Assembly (NCBI GenBank): GCA_900074885.1
Contig: FJUW01000046.1
Coordinates: forward strand, 512,647-576,646
Reading direction: 5' to 3'
Length of the DNA: 64,000 bases
Source: Rhynchosporium graminicola
Taxonomy: Eukaryota; Ascomycota; Leotiomycetes; Helotiales; Ploettnerulaceae
The number at the start of each line of letters is the position of its first letter. Position 1 is the first letter of the stretch. Shown piece by piece: positions 1-11,621 of the stretch. A model generated the notes under the pieces. The model was not told the origin of the DNA and made no database searches. It worked only from the letters and a program-made list of their open reading frames with translations. A program made the translations under genes and the position numbers.

Positions 1-2716
1 AAGCTTATCCTGGGCAAGGTTTTTGAGTTCCCGCGAGGCCTGAAGTTTATGCAGCAACCTTGGTGGTGATCAAATTGAAGGATATCACCAAAAGGCAATT
101 CAAGACTATGCCATGCACCAATTGGAAGCGTTTCAAGGATAGCTGAGGGTGTTCGTAGGAAATGTCTAATCCAAGTCACTGAAATTGGAACTATTCGAGT
201 GGCACGTGTTTGCACGGAGTCCCCAAGGGGGGAAGTCGCGGTTTGGTGAGCAGATTTTGTTCCTCAAGTTTCACTTTCTATTTCACACACATATCACTTT
301 TATTCATCACGAAGTGCTTCGCGATTCCCTCCGCCTACTACCCGATCGACACTTTTCGTAAGTTTCTGCTCCTGCTCCTGGAAATGTTTGTTTACCAAAT
401 GCTTACTTGTTTCATAGGCTAGTGGCGCATCTTACGAAAAAGGGGCCTCGGGGTCGCTAGATCGTCGTGCCGTCGGGGTCGGCTGCGTTAGTCTGAACTC
501 TGAAGTACATACAACACGCGTACGAGGAATTTTGGGTTGAAGCCGTCCTTGCTCTCGCGGATCATGCTTGTCTTGTACTCGTATCCAGCAGCTTGCTCCT
601 GAACGTAACACTTCCAGCCTTATTTCCTTACTTACCTACCTATATGATCTGATTGCGGTCTGCGTGTATTTTCCCTCTTTCTCCAGGCTCATCGATCGAA
701 CTCAATGTAGAACCCGCGGTGTGTAAATCGGCAGCTCTAACTCTGTGTGTGTGTGTGTGTGCCGGGCCAAGATGCCAATGTCTCATTGATTCTTAGAGGT
801 AGACTTACTTGCTGGGCGTCGATCAACCTCCTTGCTCGTACAGTACTGCCACAAGCAAGGCCAACAATAAGGACTCGAAGAACTCTTCCAATGTGGTAAA
901 GTCTCATTTTCATGCCCAAAACACTTGGTGTACCGCTGCTCGACAAGCACAAGAGCACTCACCGTAGTAAAACCAATGCCAAATCGAACTATACGGGTTT
1001 TACATTCTAGGACTCACTCCGCCACGGCTCTAGGATCTTGGAAGCCTTAGTACAACTCTGCAGATACTACTGCATGCAGTTAGATCTCATACAAGTCTAA
1101 GTTATTCGTATACGAGATCAGATAGAGAAAACGGGTGTATTGGTGAGGGAAGAGGGGGCTCATATATCTACAGTATGGAAGCAGTCTCATCCGGGCTTCA
1201 AATTCGTCATCGCAGCTCTTGAGAAAAGACGAGGCCCGGTGCTACCCCGCTAGCAAAAAGTCAATTCAAGTTGAAGCCTTTGAAGCTGTGACACTTCCCC
1301 AGGTTGTCAGGTTGTGCACACACTCAGACTGTGGTGTCTGAAACCCCGGGTATCGTGGATCTCCTTGGAGATAGCATTTGCCCGAAACCCGCAATTCAGA
1401 GTTGCGGGAATCTGCAAACCTTGAGCTGCATCGATCGTAACGATAGGTAGGAAAAGGTAAAGCATATCTACTCTCGTCTCCGCCCAGAAAGTATGATAAG
1501 GAATTGCTCGTTAGATAGGTCAGAATCGCATCTTGATCTTGCTTCTGAAGTTACTAAGACCTGGAGGGGTTGTAGGAGTGAGTGCATGCTGGAGTAGTCA
1601 TCTATCGCTCGCCACTGCTGGGACACCCGAACAGGCGCCTCACTCCAAGATCCCGTATTCAGTTGATGTGACCGTTGGCACAGGACGTCCAAAGCGACAT
1701 CCTCTTCCGAGCCATAGCCATAGCCAAAGCCATACCCATATACGAGCGCCACAAGACACAAGACCTGACCTGACCCGACCTGACCTGTTTGACGGAAGTA
1801 TTCCTACGAGCGAGGTACACGCCCGCCCGCCTTCATCCAGTTCCCGCCCCATCAGGACCTCGTAACAAGCTTCTAAAGATGCTAGAGGTGAGTCTCCAAA
1901 CCTTTTCTGGTAGGTGTACAAGTAGTCATCTAGTCAGCAAGGCTTCTCCTTCACCTTTTATTCTTAGCGCAGAGATCTCCAGAGCAACAGTATTTTTAGC
2001 ATCATTTCTTCTTCAAGTAGTACCTCGGTACCTACTCAGTTGCATTTTCCGATCGTTGCCCATTCTGACGCAAGCGAGCAAAACATCGCCCCTGGAGCTG
2101 GGCAGCGCAGGCTCCAGGGGTACAGTACGGTGTAGGTACGGTAGGGTACGGGGGTAGGGGTGCTCAGGGTAGTCAGTCCGTCCTGTCCCACCTCAATTCT
2201 TGATGAGCCAGAGGCAAGTTCGAAGATCCAATAGCTTTTATGTCAGTGTTTGTCAGTCTGCCTCTGCATAGCGAGCGACGGCAATTCCGATCTCCGTCTT
2301 GAGTCTCTTTTGTGACTTCGTCGAGAAGAGCCTGTTTACTCCTCTTCATCGTTACCGTTCGTTACCTTTCACGCTTCACATTCGTTTACAGGGCATTCTC
2401 TTGCCTTCCGGTTGCTTTTTTGAAACCCTGAGACTCGCCCCTTGGTTCTTTGTTAATTGATAGCGACGACGACCACGGATTCTGGCGGGGACATACTACG
2501 ACATTCATCCTGCCATTGCTACCCATCAGTTCGATAGCCTCACAAATCAGCAGAAGTAGTGGGGTCTCAGCTAGAAGGGATTCTGGGAGGAACCTTAATC
2601 TCGTCGCCCAAGGAACCAATCCCCGCTACATCATATTGCCAGGGTTGAAGTTGTATATCGACAAACTTCAAACAGTACATTACCCTCCTTTTGCTGCCGG
2701 CTTTAGTCAGTATCAA
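1..2716. other. Intergenic DNA upstream of chitin synthase, no supported gene
   Basis: No reading frame here looks like a protein gene. The short open frames are low in complexity and overlap on both strands. The stretch holds a (TG)n run at about 743-762 and an AGCCAT-type repeat at about 1711-1740. The last few hundred bases probably hold the chitin synthase promoter and 5' leader. The window opens with AAGCTT, a HindIII site, which may be a clone end or chance. Confidence 0.5.
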
Positions 2717-2717
2717 T

Positions 2718-2922
2718 GTATGTCCACTATCCAGCCGCGTGAATTGCTCCCTACATTCTTCTGTTGGGGCGCTGTCAACACTTGGCGGGTTATTCTTCGA
2801 CAACCAAAACAAACCATCAGTGCTGGCTCCTCACAGCCCCAAACACAGCACAATGGCGAAAGCGAAGTAATTATGGATGACAGAGGATACTCGATCAATT
2901 ACTAACATCAATTTCCTTGTAG
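2718..2922 (+). promoter_or_regulatory. Probable 5'-UTR intron of the chitin synthase gene
   Basis: A textbook branch point TACTAAC (2900-2906) is followed by a pyrimidine stretch and a TAG acceptor ending at 2922, four bases before the ATG at 2927. A matching GTATGT donor lies at 2718. The frame open from 2450 stops at 2903-2905, inside this proposed intron, and joining across the splice would create a stop at once, so the upstream frame is not part of the protein. The acceptor looks strong; the donor is a guess. Confidence 0.5.
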
Positions 2923-2926
2923 AGCT

Positions 2927-5900
2927 ATGGCGACGCCCAACCCCGAGTCTCCCTTACAAGAGCAAAAATCCATATACCAGAACTCGCCTTCGCGACGACG
3001 TCAACCACAAGATGAGGAGGTAGGATACTTTCAAGGCCATGGGATGTCCCCTACGAGGCATCGCCGCGATCAATCGAAATCCTCTTTCGCAGAAACACAT
3101 GCCACCTCGCTCTTGACACCTACAATCTCACTCGATCCCTTGGAGCCACCACTTCGATCGGGCACGCCTAGCCATGAACTTGGGCGGAAAAGGAGCCTGA
3201 TTCGACCGGAGCGCAATCGAATCGATCAAAATCATCCGAATTATCACTACAGACAACATGCCGCTAAGATGAACGTGCTGCCTTCTTCGACTGGTAACGA
3301 TCCTATAATGGAAGACTTGGAGTCGGAAGTCGCTGCGACAGAAACCTCTGGTCTGAGAATATACGGAGATGTTGACTCAGATGTTTCTCCGCCACCGAAG
3401 AAGAGCAGACGTAGACATCGCTCAGTGCCTCGAGATACAGACTCCACGGAAAAGACAGCTGAGCCGCGAACCCGGACCAAGCTGAGGAGAGAGAAAACAC
3501 GCAAAATGACGAAGGAGGAGAAGGAGATACAGAAGCAATTGGATGCAGTCACACCACCGAGTTTGTGGAATGTCTATTGCTCAATTGTTACATTTTGGTG
3601 TCCGGCATTCTGTATGAAGTGCTTTGGAATGCCGGCCAAGGAGCAGCAGAGAGCTTGGAGAGAAAAGATGGGTTTGATCAGCATCATCCTGCTGATTATG
3701 GCATGTGTTGGTTTCCTTACTTTCGGATTTACTGCTACCGTTTGCGGAAATCCAGGACTACGATTACGCGTAAACCATGTTGATGCTGGCTACATGATCT
3801 TCCACGGGAAAGCGTATGATCTCTCTAAATCCAAGCATCCGATCGCTCGAGGTATTACAGCGAACGCCAACGTACTTTACGATCTCCCTGAAAAACATGG
3901 AGGCCAAGATGGAAGCTTCCTCTTTCAGAACGTTAACGGAAAATGTAAAGATTTGATCACTTTGAGCCAAGACTCGGATGTTCCGACCAACTCGGACAAA
4001 GATCTCGCCTGGTACTTCCCCTGCACAACATTCAATCAGGATGGCTCAACTCCAGTAAACACGTCGATGCCATTCTATCTCGGTTACGCATGTCACACTT
4101 CTGGTCTTGGCCGTGAGGCATTCTACAGTCTCAGGAGTGCTGGTGATGTCTACTTCAACTGGGATGACATCAGAAACGTATCGAGGAACTTGATTGTCTA
4201 CTCCGGAAACGTCTTGGATCTCGATCTTCTCAACTGGTTCAACGGAACAGAGGTTACAATACCAGCAGAATTCCAACGCCTCCGCGATCGCTCGTCAGCC
4301 TATAACGCCGCTGTTCATGGCAGAGACGTCACACATGCCTTCCAGGGCAAGAGAGAGAAACATATCGCTCAATGTCTGGAGCAGATCATCAAGGTCGGAA
4401 CCGTGGACACCGAGACCGTTGGTTGTATCGCGTCCAAGGTCGTCCTATACGTCTCTCTGGTATTCATCTTGTCCATCGTTGTATCGAAATTTCTTTTAGC
4501 AATTCTGTTCCAGTGGTTCTTCAGCAGAAAGTTCGCCGCATCGAAGACTTCGCAATCTTCCAACAAGAAAAAGAGAGCCAAGCAAATCGAGGACTGGTCA
4601 AATGACATCTATCGGGCTCCTCCCAGGATCCCGGGTGACATTGGAAGCACTACGGTGGGATCTGACAGAACGAGCAAGAGAGGAAGCACTTTCCTTCCTA
4701 CAACTTCTCGCTTCTCAAGTCCCTATGATGCAGAAAGTAGGCTGTCTCGAGTTGGTCGTCCTCAGCCCACTACCATGGCAAGCCAAACTTCGACAGCTGC
4801 ACTTCTACTGCCCAACCCTGTTTTCAAGCATCATCAGAATGGCAGCCGAACCAGCATGTTGCGCTCTGATGGATACAGTGGCTCAACAGACTTCGAAGGC
4901 CCAGGTCCTGCTGGCTTTATTCACGAGTCTGTTGTTCCTCAACCACCAGCTGATTGGCAGCCATTTGGATATCCTCTTGCACATACCATCTGTCTAGTCA
5001 CAGCTTATTCCGAAGGAGAGCTTGGCATTCGAACGACCCTAGACTCCGTTGCCATGACTGATTACCCAAATAGTCACAAGACAATTCTCGTTGTTTGTGA
5101 CGGTGTCATTAAGGGCAAAGGAGAATCAATGTCAACGCCCGATATCGTACTTAGCATGATGAAGGACCACTCAATTCTCCCAGACGAGGTCCCGGCCTTC
5201 TCATATGTTGCAGTTTCCAGTGGATCTAAGAGGCACAACATGGCCAAGGTCTATTCTGGATTCTACGATTACGGTCTCAATTCATCGATCCCCGGGGAAA
5301 GACAACAGCGAGTTCCCATGATGTGCATCGTCAAATGTGGTACACCCGACGAAGCCTCAAAGAGCAAGCCAGGAAACAGGGGCAAGCGGGACAGTCAGAT
5401 CATTTTAATGTCTTTCTTACAAAAAGTCATGTTTGACGAGCGTATGACTGAGCTTGAATTTGAGATGTTTAACGGATTGTGGAAGGTCACTGGAATATCC
5501 CCGGATTTCTATGAGACCGTTCTCATGGTTGATGCCGACACGAAGGTTTTCCCAGACAGCTTGACCCACATGGTTTCTGCCATGGTCAAGGATCCTGAGA
5601 TCATGGGTCTCTGCGGTGAGACAAAGATTGCCAATAAGCGAGCTTCCTGGGTATCGGCTATCCAAGTATTCGAGTACTTCATCTCCCATCATCTCTCGAA
5701 ATCTTTCGAATCGGTCTTTGGTGGTGTTACCTGTCTTCCTGGATGTTTCTGTATGTACCGCATCAAGGCACCCAAGGGTGGGCAAAACTATTGGGTTCCC
5801 ATTCTCGCCAATCCTGATGTCGTAGAGCACTACTCGGAAAACGTGGTAGATACTCTGCACAAGAAGAATTTGCTCCTACTGGGAGAGGATCGTTATCTTT

Positions 5901-6665
5901 CGACCCTCATGCTTCGTACATTTCCTAAGCGAAAGCAAGTATTCGTTCCCCAGGCGGTTTGCAAAACAACCGTTCCAGAAACCTTCTCTGTCCTCCTATC
6001 CCAACGTCGTCGATGGATCAACAGCACAGTACACAATCTCATGGAACTTGTTCTGGTTAGAGACCTCTGCGGTACTTTCTGCTTCAGTATGCAATTTGTC
6101 GTTGCTATTGAGTTGATTGGTACCTTGGTACTGCCAGCCGCTATTGCATTCACTTTTTACGTCGGTAAGTAACACCATCATTCTATGACTCCGAACCCAA
6201 ATTTCATTGCTAAAATAAAATTTAGTCGTCGTTTCCATCATTGGTCCAGTCCAAGTCATACCACTCGTATTGCTATCACTGATTCTCGGTCTTCCTGCCG
6301 TCCTCATCGTCCTTACCGCTCACCGTTGGTCCTACGTCGTATGGATGTTCATCTACCTTCTCTCTCTACCCATCTGGAATTTCGTCCTTCCAGTCTACGC
6401 ATTCTGGAAATTCGACGATTTCTCCTGGGGTGATACTCGTAAGACAGCTGGCGAGGGCAAGGTCAAGAAAGCAGGTATCGAATACGAGGGCGAATTCGAC
6501 AGCTCCAAGATCACAATGAAGAGATGGGGCGATTTTGAGCGAGACCGTCGGCAGAGGTCTAATGCCGGCTGGAATGCCTACAGCAGTAAGGAGGGCAGCC
6601 ATATGAGCACGCAAGCCTATCCAGGACGACAACACGCCGGTTTTGATGAGTATTCGGATATTTGA
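2927..6665 (+). CDS. CHS4: Class IV chitin synthase (Chs3-like, GT2 family)
   Basis: Polymerises UDP-GlcNAc into cell-wall chitin at the plasma membrane. Two exons, 2927-6164 and 6226-6662 plus stop at 6663-6665; the 61-nt intron has a GTAAGT donor and the join keeps frame, giving 1225 aa, normal for class IV. The N-terminal 200 residues are basic and disordered. A first membrane segment lies near 248-268, a cytochrome-b5-like stretch ([16 protein letters not shown]) near 284-312, and a membrane segment near 504-532. The GT2 catalytic part runs from about 675 to 1070, with D869-A-D871 (metal/UDP site), E987-D988-R989 (catalytic base region) and Q1026-RRRW (product-binding hallmark). Exon 2 encodes the last membrane segments, so the spliced form is required. 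There is no myosin motor, which excludes classes V and VII. The b5-like region and the length favour class IV over classes I-III. Confidence 0.95.
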
Positions 6666-7639
6666 GTAAGAGTAAAAGAGCAATTATGTGTCCGTCCATT
6701 GGGAGGCTGGGATTCTGTTTGGCGTTAGACTGTGGCCTGGATTAGAGAAAAACGAAAATTTGGTACAGGTCAAAACATGCATTGGGTGGTGAAGGGGCTT
6801 TACTTTATCACCAAGATGGCTGGCGTTTAAGTTTTATCAGTACATTTTGTTTCAGTGAGGTAGTTCAGCCTGCTTCATGTATTATCCTTCATTTGCATAG
6901 GGCGGGTTCAGGTCGGTGGAGGTGTTTCGGGCCTCTCAGACGCCTTGGTGGTTTCTCTGTTTGGATACTGTACTAATCAAGCATCTATTACAATACCTTT
7001 TTAGACCAATTTGGCAGGTGATATTTTATAAAACGCGCGCGCCAGCGAGGTGAGGCGACAGAGGGAGTTATTCACTTTAGTCCGGAGTAAAGTAAACAAT
7101 GAATCGCTTGCCGCTTGCTGCCTTACAATAAGAAGGCGAAGCGAGAGCAAGGCAAACCGATCCACTCCCCTTTCCGCTCGGCGCAACCCGTCCATCGACG
7201 TGGTTACCTGCCTGACCTACAATCTCATCTTTCTTCGAGTCTTCCAATCCGCGACATCGATCTTGCTTGGCGTCATTTCTGAGGCCACCATCGTATAACG
7301 ATAGTGTCGCATTGCATATCTATTCACAAACACGATTCTGCACGAGAAGAGAAGCTGCTCGTCTGCCTGAGACGCATTCGCTCGAGGAAGGCGTTGTCTT
7401 TGCAATTCCGAATGCGCGTTAAAAAGTCATCAGGAAGCGCAAGTTTGGTTCGAGATTTGGAATTTGAGATGGCGAACAAGATAAGCAAGCACATTGCATA
7501 CAGTACCCATTGGCGCAATACCATGTCATAACATGTTTGGTTATATGCTTGATATGTGTGAAGGACTTCACTCTTTGAATTTACGAATCTTTAAAAAGAC
7601 TCGCGCCCACAAGTGAGAAGATAAGTGTCACACTGACGT
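6666..7639. other. Intergenic, 3' flank of chitin synthase
   Basis: About 1 kb with no supported gene. Open frames on both strands are short and mutually overlapping. It probably holds the chitin synthase 3' UTR and the promoter of the small downstream gene. Confidence 0.45.
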
Positions 7640-8251
7640 ATGAAGGAACAGGCATTGAATCGTGGCGGCAAGAAGTTGAAGGCAAGGAAGGCGAGGAGAG
7701 CTCAGGCTGGAAAGCACTACAAGATCCCTGGTTTTGATGCCTTTAGCGTATGTATCACCCCTCCTCTTCTTCAAGACCTCTGTATACACTTCCTAGAGGA
7801 GAGGATAGGAAAACTTATCAACAACATCACAGAATCGACCAAACTCTCCCTCCTCTCCCGACAAACCTACATTGATTTCACTGGTGGCTCTCTCCTCTAC
7901 CGCCTCAAAGCCTTTAGATTCGCAAGCCCAACGCTTCTACTCAACTACCTCTGCGTCATCAACCCGGTACATAAGAGCTTCATCCGAGATACTGCACTCC
8001 ACATCCACCTCAAACCGCACAGTTCTACTCTCCCAACCAAAGCCTTCCAACTACTCTCCACCTGCACAAATCTCCAGAATGTAAGTCTCATCATCCGTCT
8101 ACCACGAGACATGTATCGGTTCTCAGACGTGTTTGTAAAGCCTGGTACCAGTGCAGCTTTGCTTGCCGCTTGGGAAGGTTATTGGCTCAGCAGTAACCAG
8201 GGGGTGTACGGCGCTACAGTAGGACTCGGAGTTGATGCCATTGTCGTTTGA
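7640..8251 (+). CDS. Hypothetical protein, 203 aa
   Basis: An unbroken 203-codon frame from ATG at 7640. The first 25 residues are strongly basic (Lys/Arg-rich, KKLKARKARRAQ). The rest is Leu-rich and alternates short helices with the conserved-looking phrase VSLIIRLPRDMYRF near 150-163. That style resembles small F-box/LRR-like hypothetical proteins common in Leotiomycetes, but no F-box is evident and no family is assigned. A GTATGT at 7749 could be a splice donor, so the N-terminus may be modelled differently. No introns are needed to keep the frame open. Function unknown. Confidence 0.55.
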   Translation: MKEQALNRGGKKLKARKARRAQAGKHYKIPGFDAFSVCITPPLLQDLCIHFLEERIGKLINNITESTKLSLLSRQTYIDFTGGSLLYRLKAFRFASPTLLLNYLCVINPVHKSFIRDTALHIHLKPHSSTLPTKAFQLLSTCTNLQNVSLIIRLPRDMYRFSDVFVKPGTSAALLAAWEGYWLSSNQGVYGATVGLGVDAIVV

Positions 8252-9033
8252 ACATTACTCTTTTTGGTTTGAGGTTAGGCAAGAGGAGAAATTGCTGGCT
8301 TTTTGCAACGAGATGAAGGCGCTGATGGGTGGGTGGGAGCTGATGGTGTAAGGGGGTCGATGGTGGGTTGTAGAGCAGAAGGGAGATAACCGGCAGTGGC
8401 ATGGCAGCTCTGCATCCTTTTCTTCTTTCACCAAAGAAGAACGAGAATCTATTGCAGTGTCTCTAAGAGCCGAGCGATCTATTGTTTTGCGAGTGGAATA
8501 ACAATCGGTGATTAGTAGCATACATGGATTCTTGCTTTCTCTCATCCCCAGCCTCATCCCCGGCTATCATTTCTTCGGTTCCCTCATGTGTTTGTTGACT
8601 TTCTAGGTCCGACACCCTCGCTACCTTAGTTAGTAAACATCCACCACAGTCCACAGAAGCGAGATTCAGCAAAACGTTCCTGCACAACTTCTCTCTAAAT
8701 AGAGGAAACTTATTTCTCTGACATCTTCCCCCCCCGCATCCCACCTCCCCCCACCCCGGGTAACATCAAGTGCTTCATTCTCAATCTCGATAGGAACCGT
8801 GGAAAACTGCCCTCCTTCAAGTCCTACGACTTTCGCGCCAACAAGCCTCAATATCTACCTATCTAATGGTGCGCTACGCTCTCCAGAGACTCTTGCCGAA
8901 GTATCCAGTTTGGAATATACTTCCTTTCCCCAACTGAAACTGAACTTATCTTCCTTCCTACACAACCCCATCTACCTCTCGACTCCACCTACTTAACCAA
9001 TCTCACGAGATCTCAAAGTAAGCGTGAGGTATG

Positions 9034-9064
<31 letters not shown>

Positions 9065-9755
9065 TCACCTATAGCTTCATGGTCTTGGATCCTTCACATG
9101 CCACATCCTACACACAGTGTTGAGGAATAATAACCTCTGGCACTGCCTGCCGTAGCATGACTGCCGTGGGGAACATGGTGAACTCAGCTACAGATAACAT
9201 GATAAAATTGATGGGATTTCCTCATTACGGTCATTTATTTTGTGTATGAGGATAGACTGATTAGGTGGGTAGGTATGTGTATTAGGGTTGGTGCTATGAA
9301 TACTCATATGTAAGTAAGAGCTTGCTTGCGTATGTATGCCCCCCGTGAATACAAGAAACGGCTCTTTCGTATCGAAGACTCTCCCGGTCCAAATGTCGAG
9401 AACCTAAAGAGACTTCCCTAGTAGATAAACGCAGAGGCAGGGCTAAAGTCTCTGTTCGATCAATCGCCTTTGGCACAGCCGTCACAGTTGGGTTAATTCG
9501 AAGTCACAGCTGAACAGGGAATGAGAGGAATGAGCGGCCGGGTTTATCGGCTTTGATGTATATATATATCCAGCAGTGCTGCTCAGCAACCCGTTTTTTG
9601 CATTCAAGATAGTGGGAAAAATCCCCGTCTAACCGCCATACCGTTATGGGTAGACAATGTCTAATGATACGCCAATACGCTACTCAATGCTCTAAATATC
9701 GCAAGTAACCAAAACCTCAATATCTAGCAGTCTAGATAAAGAAAACTAGATAAGT
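8252..9755. other. Intergenic with a (TA)n microsatellite
   Basis: No supported gene. It contains a perfect (TA)n run at about 9038-9064 and a short poly-C tract near 8727. It separates the 203-aa gene from the convergent NAD kinase gene. Confidence 0.45.
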
Positions 9756-11621
9756 CTACAAGTCTATCGAACTTGTCTTCTTCCTCAGTGGACTTGTGGC
9801 TGTGCTAGTCTCCTCGCTAGTACCGTACGCCGAATCATCGAAATCGATATCCCACTCCGTCTCCTCTTCTTGATTCTCCTCAAGGCCATCCCATCCCTTC
9901 TGAGCTGCACCTCGGGTGTTCCATTTGAGCGATGTTGACACACTGTCGAACCATTCAGCTCCGGATTTCATGACGGTAGGGAAAGGATATTGCGAAGCGG
10001 CAATCGTGATGTGATCGCCTTGCTTCAGTTCCACACGATTCTTGCCATCGAATGAGCAATAAGCTGTAGCACGGGAATTCCGTGGGACAGAAACACGAAG
10101 TAGCATTGTGTCAGACAGGACCATGGGACGGAAGGACAAGGTGTGAGGGCAGATAGGCGTGAGAAGAATAGCTGGAATGTCAGGGTGAACAAGAGAACCA
10201 CCAGCTGAGAGAGAATAGGCCGTTGAACCAGTTGGGGTAGCGAATATGCAACCGTCGGCTTGTACGACGGTGAGAAGCTCATCATCTCCGTAGAGCTCAA
10301 GGCTGGAGACGTAAGGGGATGGTCCACGGTCGATCACAAGCTCGTTGAGTACCTCGAATTGCTCGGCTTCCTCGGCGCCGTTCCTGGTGGCTCCTCCTTT
10401 ATAGACAGTACATGTGAAGCGCATACGCATACTCACGCGCATACCATCTTCGCCCATGACTTTGTTCAGTTGCTCTTTAAACTTGTCGTACTCGAAATTG
10501 GTCAAGAATCCTAAACTGCCGAGACTGAAAGACAAAATCGGCGGTACGATACCTTGGAATAACCAAGATGTGTATAGCACAGTCCCATCACCACCAAGAG
10601 TCAAGACTAGATCAAATTTCTCAGGTTGGTCTCGGCACATTTCGGGTTTCCAATATTTGAGAAGATGTTGAAAGCGAGGATGTTCCTCTAGCATCTTGTC
10701 GGCTCCGAATCGCTTGGAGGCTTGTAATTTGGCATCGACATAGACGTTTACGCCAAGCTCTGAGCCATATCTGGGAGTGCTCATGAGCCATGTTGCAAGC
10801 TCCCTAGTCAAGTGAACCAACTGGTTGTCTCTCGCCTTGGTGACTATCATAACGTTCCGAACAGCTCTCTTAATTGGGCGACGTTGCAATTGTTTTGATA
10901 TCTCCCGGACTCCAGTAGCAGTAGCCAACAGTCTTGAATGAGACATCCACTCCTCACCTCTGATCTCTTCCAAGACCTTATCAATATTTAAAACATCGTC
11001 AAATCTTTCGTGATAGAAGCAAGGGGATTGTAAGGCGTTGAATCGTGGTGTTGTGGGTGTTCCATGGCGAGCAGCAAGATCTGTAAGAGCGGCAGATAGC
11101 CTTTGCGATGTAGAGCCTTCTCGTCTAATCGCCATCTGGTTGTGCGAGGATACCATCCCTGGAAGTGACAAGTCTCGTGGATTATGATTTCTAGAAGATG
11201 CTGCAAGTGCCTTAATAAGGCTCTGTCGAGGAACGGACTCGACTGACAATGCGTTCTTGCGGTGGCTGAATGGAGATTTCGCAGGTCGTGGCGGAAAAGC
11301 CGGCGACGCAGGTAAAGATGCTGAATCGCTGGGGGAATTTTGGCCTACAGTGCTAGCAGCTGAGAAAGACGATTCGGACGGATCATTGTCAAAGTCGTAT
11401 GAATGTCTGGTGTTCAGAGGACCAAGTTGTTGTGTGTTTTCGCGGAGGAGATTGTCTCCAGTGCCACCAGACGCCCTCAATCCATTGTTGGAAACGGGTT
11501 GAGACTGAACGTCTTTCTGGTATGCGAGGGAAGGATCCTCATTGATAATAGGGAGAGGCAGGTCGTCCGGGTTTGTCAGCGCTGGATGGAAAGACGTGGG
11601 AGAGCGAAGGGCAGACGACAT
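9756..11621 (-). CDS. NAD kinase (Utr1/Yef1-like ATP-NAD kinase)
   Basis: Phosphorylates NAD(+) with ATP to make NADP(+), feeding NADPH supply for biosynthesis and redox defence. Single exon, 621 aa, longer than yeast Utr1 because of a Ser/Pro-rich disordered N-terminal region of about 200 residues. The NAD-kinase fold begins near residue 250. The signature GGDG lies at 343-346 (LVLTLGGDGTVLYTSWLF), and the second conserved loop TPTGS at 462-466 (FATPTGSTAYSLSAGGSL) follows a DG-type core. A beta-rich C-terminal domain (YCSFDGKNRVELKQGD) completes the fold, and the last 60 residues are an acidic tail. There is no obvious mitochondrial presequence, which favours the cytosolic Utr1-like form over Pos5. 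The start ATG at 11621 opens the long frame and I see no competing start. Confidence 0.93.
   Translation of the reverse strand: MSSALRSPTSFHPALTNPDDLPLPIINEDPSLAYQKDVQSQPVSNNGLRASGGTGDNLLRENTQQLGPLNTRHSYDFDNDPSESSFSAASTVGQNSPSDSASLPASPAFPPRPAKSPFSHRKNALSVESVPRQSLIKALAASSRNHNPRDLSLPGMVSSHNQMAIRREGSTSQRLSAALTDLAARHGTPTTPRFNALQSPCFYHERFDDVLNIDKVLEEIRGEEWMSHSRLLATATGVREISKQLQRRPIKRAVRNVMIVTKARDNQLVHLTRELATWLMSTPRYGSELGVNVYVDAKLQASKRFGADKMLEEHPRFQHLLKYWKPEMCRDQPEKFDLVLTLGGDGTVLYTSWLFQGIVPPILSFSLGSLGFLTNFEYDKFKEQLNKVMGEDGMRVSMRMRFTCTVYKGGATRNGAEEAEQFEVLNELVIDRGPSPYVSSLELYGDDELLTVVQADGCIFATPTGSTAYSLSAGGSLVHPDIPAILLTPICPHTLSFRPMVLSDTMLLRVSVPRNSRATAYCSFDGKNRVELKQGDHITIAASQYPFPTVMKSGAEWFDSVSTSLKWNTRGAAQKGWDGLEENQEEETEWDIDFDDSAYGTSEETSTATSPLRKKTSSIDL

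Noticed and set aside
2450..2905. A 151-codon ORF just before the chitin synthase
   Set aside because: Same frame as the gene but ends in a stop before it, and splicing would not join it. It is likely leader sequence.
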